Source: DASUTB01 sp036374835 (GTDB lineage: Bacteria; Actinomycetota; Actinomycetes; Jiangellales; Jiangellaceae). Taken from it: a stretch of DNA of 64,000 nucleotides. Shown in pieces: positions 44,054 to 52,421 of this stretch. The stretch is taken from positions 42,362 through 106,361 of the forward strand of contig DASUTB010000037.1 of assembly GCA_036374835.1 (NCBI GenBank). Reading direction: 5' to 3'. The stretch's first letter is position 1. Every line of letters starts with the position of its first letter. The notes beneath the pieces are model-generated. The model had not been told where the DNA came from and ran no database searches. It saw only the letters and a list, made by a program, of their open reading frames with translations. The position numbers were made by a program, and so were the translations under genes.

Positions 44054-44127
44054 GGAGTTGGGGCCGCGCCGTCCAGCATGTGGCTATCGAGTGTGCGATC
44101 TCGATCGCATCCGGTAAGGTCGTCGCC

Positions 44128-44172
44128 GTGCAGCGGGTTCTGCTCCTTACTCGCCGCGACGGGTTCCGCTAG
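44128..44172 (+). CDS. Leucine leader peptide of leuA
   Basis: Fourteen codons from GTG 44128 encode VQRVLLLTRRDGFR and then TAG, with three consecutive Leu codons. A -10-like TAAGGT at 44115-44120 again lies 7 nt before the start, suggesting a leaderless transcript. The LLLT string also occurs in the leuS leader. The arrangement matches leucine-responsive leaders before leuA in other Actinobacteria. Confidence 0.75.
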   Translation: MQRVLLLTRRDGFR

Positions 44173-44251
44173 GCCGGCCACCTCGTCGCGGAGGTTCTGC
44201 TGCCGGTCGTCCCCTCAAGGTGATTCCGACCCGCAAGGAGCACGCGGCACA
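44173..44251 (+). promoter_or_regulatory. leuA leader region downstream of the leader peptide
   Basis: About 80 nt separate the leader stop from leuA. A small stem ACCTC-GTCGCG-GAGGT (44180-44195) is visible, but no terminator with a T-tract. Control may therefore be translational rather than by termination, unlike the leuS and trpS leaders. AAGGAG at 44235-44240 is the leuA ribosome site. Confidence 0.5.
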
Positions 44252-46003
44252 ATGCCCATCACATCAACGTCCATGCAGGACGCCGTACAGACCTGGCCGC
44301 CGCAGCAGTCGTCGTCCGGCCTGCCCATCCATCGGTACCGTCCGTTCCACGAGCAGATCAGAGTCGAGCTACCGGACCGCATCTGGCCCGGCCGCCGCAT
44401 CGACGCCGCGCCGCAGTGGTGCGCGGTCGATCTCCGCGACGGTAACCAGGCACTGATCGAACCGATGAGCCCGGAGCGCAAGCGGCGCATGTTCGACCTG
44501 CTCGTGCGCATGGGCTACAAGCAGATCGAGGTCGGCTTCCCGTCGGCGAGCCAGACCGATTTCGACTTCGTCCGCGAGCTGATCGAGAACGATGTCATTC
44601 CGGACGACGTGGTGATCCAGGTGCTTACGCAGTGCCGCGATCATCTGATCGAGCGCACCTTCGAGTCGCTACGAGGTGCCAAACGGGCGATCGTCCATCT
44701 GTACAACTCGACGTCGATCGTGCAGCGGCGGGTGGTCTTCGGCCTGGACCGCGATGGCATCACCGACATCGCCACGACGGGAGCGCGCACCGCGCGCAAG
44801 TACGCCGAGGCGATCACGCCGGACACCGAGATCTACTGGCAGTACTCGCCGGAGTCCTACACCGGCACCGAGCTCGAGTACGCGGCCGAGGTCTGCGGCG
44901 CGGTCATCGACGTCCTCGACCCGTCGCCGGACCGCAAGATGATCATCAACCTGCCAGCCACCGTCGAGATGGCTACGCCGAACGTCTACGCCGACTCCAT
45001 CGAGTGGATGCACCGGAACCTGCCGCGCCGCGAGTCGCTGATCCTGTCGCTGCATCCGCACAACGACCGGGGGACGGCCGTCGCCGCGGCCGAGCTCGGC
45101 GTGCAGGCGGGCGCGGACCGGATCGAGGGATGCCTGTTCGGCAACGGTGAGCGAACCGGAAACGTCTGCCTCGTAACGCTCGGCATGAACCTGTTCAGCC
45201 AGGGCATCGACCCGCAGATCGATTTCTCCGGCATCGACGAGATCCGGCGCACGGTCGAGTACTGCAACCAGCTGCCGGTGGGTGAGCGGCATCCATGGGG
45301 TGGCGACCTGGTGTACACGGCGTTCTCCGGCAGCCACCAGGACGCGATCAAGAAGGGCTTCGAGGCGCTCGAACGTGAGGCGAAGGAGACCGGGACCGAC
45401 CTGGAGGACGTCACCTGGGAGGTGCCGTACCTGCCGATCGACCCGAAGGACATCGGCCGCAACTACGAGGCCGTGATCCGGGTCAACTCGCAGTCCGGCA
45501 AGGGCGGCGTCGCGTACATCATGAACGCGGAGTATCAGCTAGACCTACCGCGTCGGCTCCAGATCGAGTTCTCGCACGTGATCCAGGAGGTCACCGACGG
45601 GGAAGGCGGCGAGATCGACCCCTCGCGCATCCGCGAGTTGTTCTGGGCCGAGTACCTCGAGCCGGACGGCCCTCTCGCACTGAACTCGGTGCACACGTCG
45701 TCGGCGGCGGGGGAGCAGGACGAGCTCGAGGTCGGCGTCTACGTGCGCGGTGAGCGGCAGGTGCTGCGCGGCCACGGGGACGGCCCGATCGACGCGTTCG
45801 TGGCGGCGCTACGGAGCATCGGGCACGAGGTACGGATCCTCGACTACGCCGAACACGCGATGTCGGCCGGCGCGGACGCCAAGGCCGCGGCGTACGTCGA
45901 GTGCTCGATCGGCGGTTCGGTGTACTGGGGCGTCGGAATCGACCCGAACATCGTCACCGCGTCGCTGCGCGCGGTAGTGAGCGCCGTCAATCGCGCCAGC
46001 TGA
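44252..46003 (+). CDS. leuA: 2-isopropylmalate synthase
   Basis: This 583-aa enzyme of the actinobacterial-type LeuA condenses acetyl-CoA with 2-ketoisovalerate, the first committed step to leucine. The HMGL-like catalytic domain shows DLRDGNQALIEPMSPERKRR, MGYKQIEVGFPSASQTDFDF and LHPHNDRGTAVAAAELG with the metal-ligand His pair. The C-terminal leucine-binding domain ends GVGIDPNIVTASLRAVVSAV. ATG 44252 lies 11 nt after AAGGAG. A leucine leader peptide precedes it. Other leu genes are not in view. Confidence 0.96.
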   Translation: MPITSTSMQDAVQTWPPQQSSSGLPIHRYRPFHEQIRVELPDRIWPGRRIDAAPQWCAVDLRDGNQALIEPMSPERKRRMFDLLVRMGYKQIEVGFPSASQTDFDFVRELIENDVIPDDVVIQVLTQCRDHLIERTFESLRGAKRAIVHLYNSTSIVQRRVVFGLDRDGITDIATTGARTARKYAEAITPDTEIYWQYSPESYTGTELEYAAEVCGAVIDVLDPSPDRKMIINLPATVEMATPNVYADSIEWMHRNLPRRESLILSLHPHNDRGTAVAAAELGVQAGADRIEGCLFGNGERTGNVCLVTLGMNLFSQGIDPQIDFSGIDEIRRTVEYCNQLPVGERHPWGGDLVYTAFSGSHQDAIKKGFEALEREAKETGTDLEDVTWEVPYLPIDPKDIGRNYEAVIRVNSQSGKGGVAYIMNAEYQLDLPRRLQIEFSHVIQEVTDGEGGEIDPSRIRELFWAEYLEPDGPLALNSVHTSSAAGEQDELEVGVYVRGERQVLRGHGDGPIDAFVAALRSIGHEVRILDYAEHAMSAGADAKAAAYVECSIGGSVYWGVGIDPNIVTASLRAVVSAVNRAS

Positions 46004-46010
46004 TCTCATC

Positions 46011-46110
46011 GGGGCGGATATTCGGGGGCGGGCGGATATCCGGTGTACTATATCGGACATTTCGGGGCGCCGACGCCCCGATTACCCGCCCGGCCCCGAA
46101 AATCCGCCCC
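46011..46110. repeat. Composite 100-bp palindrome between leuA and recO
   Basis: Outer arms 46011-46035 and 46086-46110 (25 nt, 23 paired) enclose a second stem CGGGGCG (46063-46069) with CGCCCCG (46074-46080). The sequence is unlike the dispersed families. It starts 8 nt after the leuA stop and could end leuA transcription or shape the recO 5' region. Confidence 0.8.
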
Positions 46111-46180
46111 GAGAACCTTGAGGATCGCTTCCACGGGGTGGCGGCGCGGTGCACGGTTCCCGTTGGGTGAGAATGGGACG

Positions 46181-46912
46181 GTGAGCCTGTACCGAGACGA
46201 GGCCGTCGTCCTGCGCACCCACAAGCTGGGCGAGGCCGACCGCATCGTCACGCTGCTCACTCGCCGTCACGGCAAGGTGCGCGCGGTCGCCAAGGGCGTG
46301 CGGCGCACGTCCAGCCGCTTCGGTGCGCGCCTGGAGCCGTTCATGCAGGTGGACGTGCAGTTCGCCACCGGGCGCTCGCTCGACATCGTGACCCAGGTCG
46401 AGACCATGGCACCGTTCGGCGCGCAGATCAGCGGCGACTACGTCCGTTATACGACGGCGACGGCGATGGTCGAGGTCGCCGAGCGGTTCGCCGCCGAGGA
46501 GCGCGAGCCGGCCGTCCAGCACTACCTCCTGCTGGCCGGGGCGATGCGGTCGCTGGCGAGCGCAGCGCACGATCCGAGCCTGATCTTGGACGCGTACCTG
46601 CTTCGTAGCCTCGCGGTCGCCGGGTTCGCACCGAGCTTCGCCGACTGCGCCCAATGTGCCGGCAAGGGACCGCACCGGTTCTTCTCGGTGGCATCGGGCG
46701 GCATGGTCTGCGAACGCTGTCGCCAGCCCGGCACCGTCACACCGTCCGCGCCGACGCTGACGCTGCTGGCCGCACTGTTGTCCGGCGATTGGGGCGTCGC
46801 GGACGCGAGCGATCCGGCGTCCCGCCGCGAAGCCAGTGGTATCACCGCCGCCTTCGCGCAATGGCACCTCGAACGCGGGCTTCGTTCGCTGCCGCTCGTG
46901 GAGCGGGTGTGA
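46181..46912 (+). CDS. recO: DNA repair protein RecO
   Basis: This 243-aa protein has an OB-fold N-terminus (LYRDEAVVLRTHKLGEADRI) and a C-terminal zinc finger with Cys-x2-Cys in FADCAQCAGKGPHRF and Cys-x2-Cys in GGMVCERCRQPG. It loads RecA in the RecFOR pathway. The start is GTG 46181. The stop overlaps the uppS start. Confidence 0.95.
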   Translation: MSLYRDEAVVLRTHKLGEADRIVTLLTRRHGKVRAVAKGVRRTSSRFGARLEPFMQVDVQFATGRSLDIVTQVETMAPFGAQISGDYVRYTTATAMVEVAERFAAEEREPAVQHYLLLAGAMRSLASAAHDPSLILDAYLLRSLAVAGFAPSFADCAQCAGKGPHRFFSVASGGMVCERCRQPGTVTPSAPTLTLLAALLSGDWGVADASDPASRREASGITAAFAQWHLERGLRSLPLVERV

Positions 46913-47712
46913 CGCGCCGTAGCCGCCGTTCCGGCTCTGCGGCGCCGCGGCACGCCTACGCCGAGCCGCGGCCCCATCCGTCCGGCGCCCGCCCGCCTGC
47001 GCTCGCTCCGGAGCAGATTCCCAAGCACATCGCGCTGGTCATGGACGGCAACGGGCGGTGGGCCAAGCAGCGCGGCCTACCCCGCACGAAGGGCCACGAG
47101 GCGGGGGAGTCGTCCCTGCTCGACGTGATTCACGGCGCGATCGAGGCAGGCGTTCGATGCCTGTCGGCGTACGCGTTCTCCACCGAGAACTGGCGGCGCT
47201 CGCCCGACGAGGTGCGGTTCCTCATGGGGTTCAACCGCGACGTGATCCACCGGCGCCGCGACGAGCTGGACGCGCTCGGTGTGCGGGTGCGGTGGGCGGG
47301 ACGGCGGCCCCGGCTCTGGAAGAGCGTGATCGCCGAGCTGGAGGACGCTGAGCGCCGCACCCGGAACAACGACGTCATCACGCTGCAGTTCTGCGTGAAC
47401 TACGGCGGACGTGCCGAGTTGGCCGACGCCGCGAGCGCGCTTGCCGCAGACGCCGTGGCCGGAAAGATCGATCCGGCGAAGGTGACGGAGCGGTCGCTGA
47501 CCCGTTACCTCTACAACCCTGATCTGCCCGACGTGGACCTGTTCGTACGCTCGTCCGGTGAGCAGCGTACGTCCAACTTTTTGCCGTGGCAGGCCGCCTA
47601 CGCGGAGATGGTCTTCCTCGACACGCTGTGGCCCGACTTCGACCGGCGCGACCTGTGGCGTGCGATCGAGATCTACGCCGAACGCGATCGCCGCTACGGT
47701 ACGGCACGCTGA
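46909..47712 (+). CDS. uppS: Isoprenyl (polyprenyl diphosphate) transferase
   Basis: This 267-aa cis-prenyltransferase has HIALVMDGNGRWAKQRGL (catalytic Asp in MDGN), TKGHEAGESSLLDV, YAFSTENWRRSPDEV and DLFVRSSGEQRTSNFLPWQ near the C-terminus. It makes decaprenyl or undecaprenyl diphosphate for cell-wall synthesis. It starts at GTG 46909, overlapping the recO stop. Actinobacteria often have two such enzymes. Confidence 0.95.
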   Translation: MTRRSRRSGSAAPRHAYAEPRPHPSGARPPALAPEQIPKHIALVMDGNGRWAKQRGLPRTKGHEAGESSLLDVIHGAIEAGVRCLSAYAFSTENWRRSPDEVRFLMGFNRDVIHRRRDELDALGVRVRWAGRRPRLWKSVIAELEDAERRTRNNDVITLQFCVNYGGRAELADAASALAADAVAGKIDPAKVTERSLTRYLYNPDLPDVDLFVRSSGEQRTSNFLPWQAAYAEMVFLDTLWPDFDRRDLWRAIEIYAERDRRYGTAR

Positions 47713-47726
47713 GCTCTACCAGGCTT

Positions 47727-47791
47727 AGCGACATCACAACAGGCGCGCATGCATGGTGTGATGTCGCTGCGGGTGGTGAACGTGATCGAAC
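47727..47791. repeat. Palindromic intergenic repeat, family C copy 3 (left arm truncated)
   Basis: Arms AGCGACATCACA (47727-47738) and TGTGATGTCGCT (47757-47768) pair around an 18-nt loop. The right side continues GGTGGTGAACGTGATCGAAC as in copy 2, but the matching outer left arm is missing. It lies between the convergent uppS and znuB genes. Confidence 0.85.
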
Positions 47792-47792
47792 G

Positions 47793-48779
47793 TCAATGTT
47801 CGTCGTAATGCGCGCCGTGCTGGGCGTGCAGATGGCCGTCGTGCAGGTAGTCGGTGTGGTCTTCGTGCTCGACCGCCGGGTGGCCGCATTGCTCACTGTG
47901 CCGGTGCGGGTGCGACTCGGCCGCCACGTGTGCCTCGCCGAGCCGGGGGTCTTCGCCGTTGATCCGGGCGGCCCGGACGCGGCGCAGCGCCGTCCCCACG
48001 GGCCAGGCCAGCGCGAACCCGGCGAGCGCGATGACGACGATGCTCGCGCCGGGCGCGACGTCCACGTGGTATGCGAACACCAGCCCGGAGACCGAGGCGG
48101 CCACACCGAGCACCAGCGCCAGCGTGAAGGTCGCTTTGAAGCCACGGGTGAGCTGCTGGGACGTCGCCACCGGCACCACCATCAGCGCGCTGACGAGCAG
48201 CAGCCCCACCGTGCGCATCGACACCGTGACGGTTACCGCGGCCATCACGGCGATGAGCACCGAGTAGAGCTTCACGGGCAGTCCGGCGACACGGGCGAAC
48301 TCCTCGTCCTGACAGACCGCGAACAGCTGCGGTCGCAATCCGACGCACAGCACGATCACGATCGCGCCGAGCACGGCGATCGTCCACACATCGGACGGTG
48401 CGACCGTGAGAATCGACCCGAACAGGTACGCGTGCAGATCCGCCGGTGTGCTGTCGGCAAGACCGATCAGCAGGACACCGCCGGCGATCCCGCCGTAGAA
48501 CAGGATGGCCAAGGCGACGTCGGCGGACGCCTTGCCGCGGGCGCGGACGAGTTCGATGGTCACCGCACCTGCGATAGCGACGAGAGCCGCCGTCCAGACC
48601 GGCGCGAACCCGGTCAGGATGCCGGCCGCGACGCCGGTGAGCGCCACGTGGCCGATGCCGTCGCCCATAAGGGCAAGGCGGCGCTGAACGAGGTAGGTGC
48701 CGATCGCCGGCGCGGCGAGCCCGGTGAGCACGGCCGCGATCAGGGCCCGCTGCATGAAGTCGTAGTCGAGCAGGCTCAT
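47793..48779 (-). CDS. znuB: Zinc ABC transporter permease ZnuB with His-rich tail
   Basis: This 328-aa ABC-3 family permease has about eight helices and the family segment GLAAPAIGTYLVQRRLALMG, GDGIGHVALTGVAAGILTG. The last 45 or so residues hold over ten His with many Asp/Glu (HPHRHSEQCGH, HLHAQHGAHYDEH), probably a cytoplasmic zinc buffer. The start overlaps the znuC stop by four bases. Confidence 0.92.
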   Translation of the reverse strand: MSLLDYDFMQRALIAAVLTGLAAPAIGTYLVQRRLALMGDGIGHVALTGVAAGILTGFAPVWTAALVAIAGAVTIELVRARGKASADVALAILFYGGIAGGVLLIGLADSTPADLHAYLFGSILTVAPSDVWTIAVLGAIVIVLCVGLRPQLFAVCQDEEFARVAGLPVKLYSVLIAVMAAVTVTVSMRTVGLLLVSALMVVPVATSQQLTRGFKATFTLALVLGVAASVSGLVFAYHVDVAPGASIVVIALAGFALAWPVGTALRRVRAARINGEDPRLGEAHVAAESHPHRHSEQCGHPAVEHEDHTDYLHDGHLHAQHGAHYDEH

Positions 48780-49531
48780 CCGAACAGCCCTCGCTCGGTG
48801 ACGTCCCCGTGTACGTGGTCGTGCGCGAGGCCGGCAACCGATAGCGGAACCGGAAGCGGCCCGTTGTACGCCACCATTCCGGCGTCGAGCACCACGGCGC
48901 GGTCGACCAGTGTTTCGAGCGGGCCCATCTCGTGCAGCACGAGCAGCACGGTGCGTCCGGATGCGACGAACGTCCGCAGCGCCCGGGCGAAGGCCTCCTG
49001 GCTGCGCCGGTCCACACCGGCATTCGGTTCGTCCAGCACGAGCAGTTCCGGCTCCGTCGCGGCCGCCCGCGCGATCAGCACCCGTTGCTGCTGACCGCCG
49101 GACAGCGCCTCGACGTCGCGGTCCGCCTGCTCAGTGAGGCCGACCAGTTCGATGGCCCGCTCCACCGACTCTCGGTCGGCATGGGTCAGCGGCCGGAAGA
49201 GCCGGCGGCGGGCGAGTCGTCCCGACGTCACGACCTCCCGGACCGTTGCCGGCACTCCGCTGGCGGCGGTTGTGCGCTGCGGGACGTAGCCCACCCGCGC
49301 CCACTCCCGGAACCGCGACAGCGGTGTTCCGAACAGCCTCACCTCGCCCGCGGCGAGCGGGATCAGACCGACCGCGGCGCGGACCAGCGTCGACTTGCCG
49401 GAGCCGTTCGGCCCCAGCACCGCCACGACCTCGCCCGGCGCAACGGCCAGATCGATCCCGTTGAGTACGAGTCGCTCATCGAGCCGGACCTGGGCGTTGC
49501 GGACATCGAGGACGCACTGGCTCATGGGCAT
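48776..49531 (-). CDS. znuC: Zinc ABC transporter ATP-binding protein ZnuC
   Basis: This 251-aa ATPase has Walker A GPNGSGKSTL, Q-loop VGYVPQR, signature LSGGQQQRVLIARA and Walker B LLVLDEPNAGVD. It powers zinc import with ZnuB and ZnuA, whose genes flank it in the same orientation. ZnuA ends 8 nt upstream. Confidence 0.94.
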   Translation of the reverse strand: MPMSQCVLDVRNAQVRLDERLVLNGIDLAVAPGEVVAVLGPNGSGKSTLVRAAVGLIPLAAGEVRLFGTPLSRFREWARVGYVPQRTTAASGVPATVREVVTSGRLARRRLFRPLTHADRESVERAIELVGLTEQADRDVEALSGGQQQRVLIARAAATEPELLVLDEPNAGVDRRSQEAFARALRTFVASGRTVLLVLHEMGPLETLVDRAVVLDAGMVAYNGPLPVPLSVAGLAHDHVHGDVTERGLFG

Positions 49532-49538
49532 GCCTGGT

Positions 49539-50498
49539 TCACGCGCATCCGTTCGCCTCCTTCAGCGCGTCCAGGTTAGCCCGCATCAGGGTGAAGTAGT
49601 CCTCGCCCGCGGTTTCGTCGGTGAGGCTCTCGATCGGATCGAGCACGGCGGTGGTCACGCCGACGTCGCTCGCGAGAGACTCGGCGACCGCGGGGCTGAC
49701 GAGCCGTTCATAGAAGATCGTTGTGATGCCTTCGTCCCGGACGATCTCCTGGACCTCGGCCATCCGGGACGGGGATGGTTCGATCTCCGGGTCGATCCCG
49801 GCGATGCCGACCATCTCCAGACCGTACTTCTCGGCGAGATAGCCGAACGCGGCGTGGCTGGTCACGAATGTCGTGCGCGCGCAGTCGGCGAGGCCGGTGG
49901 TGTACTCCTCGTCGAGGGCGGCGAGCTGGCCGGCGAACTCGTTCGCCCGATCGTGGTAGGCGTCGGCGGCTTCCTGGTGCACTTCGGCGAGTTCGTCGGC
50001 GACGGTATCTCCGATCACCGCCATGTTGGACGGGTCGAGCCATACGTGCGGATCGCCGTCGAGGTCATGGGCGTGCTCGTCCTCATCGGCGTGCGCGTCC
50101 TCATCGGAGTGCTCGTCCTCGGAATGTTCCTCGTCCTCGTTGGCCGGGAGCAGCTCGATGAGCTCGGTGACGTCGATCGTGCGGTCGGCGTTCTGCTCGA
50201 TGGCCTCGTCCATGGCGGGCGCGAAGCCGCGCAGGTAGACGACCAGGTCGGCGTCGGCTATCTGCCCGACCTGCTGCGCGGTGAGCTCGAGATCGTGCGC
50301 GTCGGCTCCGGTTCCGGTGAGATTGACGACGTTTGCTTCGTCGCCGGCCACCTGCTCGGCCGCGAACGCGAGCGGGTAGAACGCCGCGACGATGGTGGGA
50401 CCCTCGGTGGGTTGCGCGGTGTCGGTGTCGGAGCCGCAGCTCGCAACGGCCAGGGCGGTCGCAAGGGTTACTGGAACGGCTAGACGCCTGATTGTCAT
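49539..50498 (-). CDS. znuA: Zinc-binding lipoprotein ZnuA
   Basis: This 319-aa solute-binding protein has a lipobox at LAVASCGS near residue 22, a His/Asp/Glu-rich zinc loop (EEHSEDEHSDEDAHADEDE) and ligands in GDPHVWLDPSNMAV and FVTSHAAFGYLAEKYGL. It captures Zn2+ outside the cell for ZnuBC. Start ATG 50498 is preferred; ATG 50507 is an alternative. A Zur-box-like site overlaps this start region. Confidence 0.94.
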   Translation of the reverse strand: MTIRRLAVPVTLATALAVASCGSDTDTAQPTEGPTIVAAFYPLAFAAEQVAGDEANVVNLTGTGADAHDLELTAQQVGQIADADLVVYLRGFAPAMDEAIEQNADRTIDVTELIELLPANEDEEHSEDEHSDEDAHADEDEHAHDLDGDPHVWLDPSNMAVIGDTVADELAEVHQEAADAYHDRANEFAGQLAALDEEYTTGLADCARTTFVTSHAAFGYLAEKYGLEMVGIAGIDPEIEPSPSRMAEVQEIVRDEGITTIFYERLVSPAVAESLASDVGVTTAVLDPIESLTDETAGEDYFTLMRANLDALKEANGCA

Positions 50499-50512
50499 GA
50501 AATCCATTCTCA
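50498..50512 (-). promoter_or_regulatory. Candidate Zur box before znuA
   Basis: On the reverse strand TGAGAATGGATTTCA matches the actinobacterial Zur palindrome TGAAAAT-N-ATTTTCA at 12 of 14 positions. It abuts the znuA start, so Zur with zinc would block transcription of znuACB. Confidence 0.6.
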
Positions 50513-50573
50513 ATAGAGCGGAGGATCGTGTCAACTTGGGGCTGATCTGAGCAGCGTGTGGCGCGCAGTGCAG

Positions 50574-50981
50574 CTAGAGGACGCCGCCGGCCCTGGCGAC
50601 GACGGCGGCGGCCAGCACGAGCACGATGATCGTCCGGCCGAACCGCGCTGAGGTTCCAAGACGCGGCCACGACAACGCCAGAAGCCACCCGAGGAAGAGC
50701 GTCACGAGGCCGAGCAGCAGCGGGCCCCACGGCACCGGCGCGAGTAGGCCGGCGAGCAGCAGTAGTGCGGGGACGGCGCCGACCAGCCAGCGCGGCGCCC
50801 TGTGCATGAAGGTGATCAGCGGCAGGCTGGCTCGTTCGAGCCCGCCGCGGAAGCCGCGCGGCGCGGGTCCGGCGGTTGCCGGACGGCGCGTCTCGCTCGG
50901 TCGCGGAGCGCGGGTCCGGGCGGCCGGTGGTGCGGGCCGACGGCTCGCGGACCGCCGGGGACGGGGACGGTTGCTGGCCAC
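50574..50981 (-). CDS. DUF6703 membrane protein
   Basis: This roughly 135-aa protein has an Arg/Pro-rich N-terminus, GLERASLPLITFMHRAPRW and two to three helices (LVGAVPALLLLAGLLAPV, LLLGLVTLFLGWLLALSW). It matches the actinobacterial DUF6703 family. Start GTG 50981 follows GGAG. It lies upstream of znuA on the same strand and diverges from the YibE/F gene. Function unknown. Confidence 0.7.
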   Translation of the reverse strand: MASNRPRPRRSASRRPAPPAARTRAPRPSETRRPATAGPAPRGFRGGLERASLPLITFMHRAPRWLVGAVPALLLLAGLLAPVPWGPLLLGLVTLFLGWLLALSWPRLGTSARFGRTIIVLVLAAAVVARAGGVL

Positions 50982-51161
50982 GATGCTCCTGGTATGACGT
51001 GCGGCGGAGGCGTCCAGCGTCGCAAAGGACGGCGCCAAGAACAACTATGCCAAGCGAACGTCTCTTCGTGACCGCGGACCCCGGTACCCAGCCGTGACCC
51101 CGCGGGCGGCTGCGGGTTCCGCGCACGTCCGCCATCGGCTCGCACCCTACGATTGGCGGCG

Positions 51162-52358
51162 ATGACTACGCATGGCCACGGCCACGGTGGATCCTCCGCC
51201 GATCCCGAGATCGCACCGCAGGTACGGACAGTCGCGGCGGCTGTCGTCGTCCCGTTCGTCATCGCCGCGCTGATCGCGATGGTGATCCTCTGGCCGTCCG
51301 GCGAGCGCCCGGAATCCCAGGCCGCTGACCTGACCGACGGTGAGATCACCGGATTCCAGCAGTGCGACCCCATTGAAGGCGAGGCGCCCGATGATGAGTC
51401 CCAGTGCCGAATGGCACAGGTGAGGCTCGACAGCGGCGCCGACGTCGTCGCGTTCATGCCTTTCGGTGAAGGCGCGCCGGAGTACGTCGTCGGGGACGAG
51501 GTCGTCGTGGGCGCGTTCGATACGGGCGAGCAGATCCAGTACGAGGTGATCGATTACCAGCGCGCGCAACCGTTGTTGATTCTCGCGCTGATATTCGTCG
51601 CCGCCCTGATCATCCTGTCGCGTTGGCGAGGGCTGGCCGCGCTCGCCGGCCTGGCATTCGCAATCGTCGTCCTGACGGTCTTCGTTCTGCCGGCGCTGCT
51701 GGACGGTAGTTCGCCGCTGGCCGTAGCGGTCGTCGGAGCCGCGGTGATCATGGTGGGCACGATGTACCTCACACACGGTGTCTCGGTCCGGACGACGATC
51801 GCGCTCATCGGTACATTGATCAGTCTCACGCTGACCGGCATTCTCGGTTACGTCTTCGTCGATGCGGGCCGCTTCACCGGCGTGACTGACGAGGAGACGG
51901 GTTACCTTCAGTTCCTCGGCATCGAGGTGGAGAGCAGCGGCCTCCTGCTGGCCGGTCTTGTGATCGGCGCCCTGGGCGTGCTCAACGACGTGACCGTGAC
52001 ACAGACCGTCGCGGTGTGGGAGGTGGCTGCGGCGAACCGGACGATCGACCGCCGCGGGCTCTTCTCCTCGGGTATGCGGATCGGCCGGGAGCACGTTGGT
52101 GCGACGGTGAACACGCTCGTCCTGGCGTATGTCGGTGCGTCGCTGTCCGTCCCGATGCTCCTCATCGTGGCGGACCAGGATCTCGTGCAGATGCTGCAGA
52201 CCGAACAGGTCGCCGCAGAGATCGTCCGGGCGCTCGTCGGCAGCCTCGGCATCGTCGCGGCCGTGCCGATAACGACCGCTCTGGCCGCGTTCGCGGTCGG
52301 GTCGGCTCAGGAGCGGGGCCGGCGCGCGAGGCGGGCGAGGGCGGCGGTCGGCGGGTAG
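51162..52358 (+). CDS. YibE/F-family membrane protein
   Basis: This roughly 398-aa protein has an N-terminal helix, a periplasmic domain and about seven helices, with the family pattern GLVIGALGVLNDVTVTQTVA and GREHVGATVNTLVLAYVGAS. The function of YibE/F is unsettled; a transport role has been suggested. The N-terminus has a His-Gly-His-Gly-His run. ATG 51162 is preceded by a TACGAT -10 candidate at 51148-51153, again consistent with a leaderless start. Confidence 0.85.
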   Translation: MTTHGHGHGGSSADPEIAPQVRTVAAAVVVPFVIAALIAMVILWPSGERPESQAADLTDGEITGFQQCDPIEGEAPDDESQCRMAQVRLDSGADVVAFMPFGEGAPEYVVGDEVVVGAFDTGEQIQYEVIDYQRAQPLLILALIFVAALIILSRWRGLAALAGLAFAIVVLTVFVLPALLDGSSPLAVAVVGAAVIMVGTMYLTHGVSVRTTIALIGTLISLTLTGILGYVFVDAGRFTGVTDEETGYLQFLGIEVESSGLLLAGLVIGALGVLNDVTVTQTVAVWEVAAANRTIDRRGLFSSGMRIGREHVGATVNTLVLAYVGASLSVPMLLIVADQDLVQMLQTEQVAAEIVRALVGSLGIVAAVPITTALAAFAVGSAQERGRRARRARAAVGG

Positions 52359-52421
52359 GCGCTCGCCGCAGTCGGCCGACGCGTGGAGCTCACCGCCGAT
52401 GAGCGGTAAGGTGCGAAAGCT

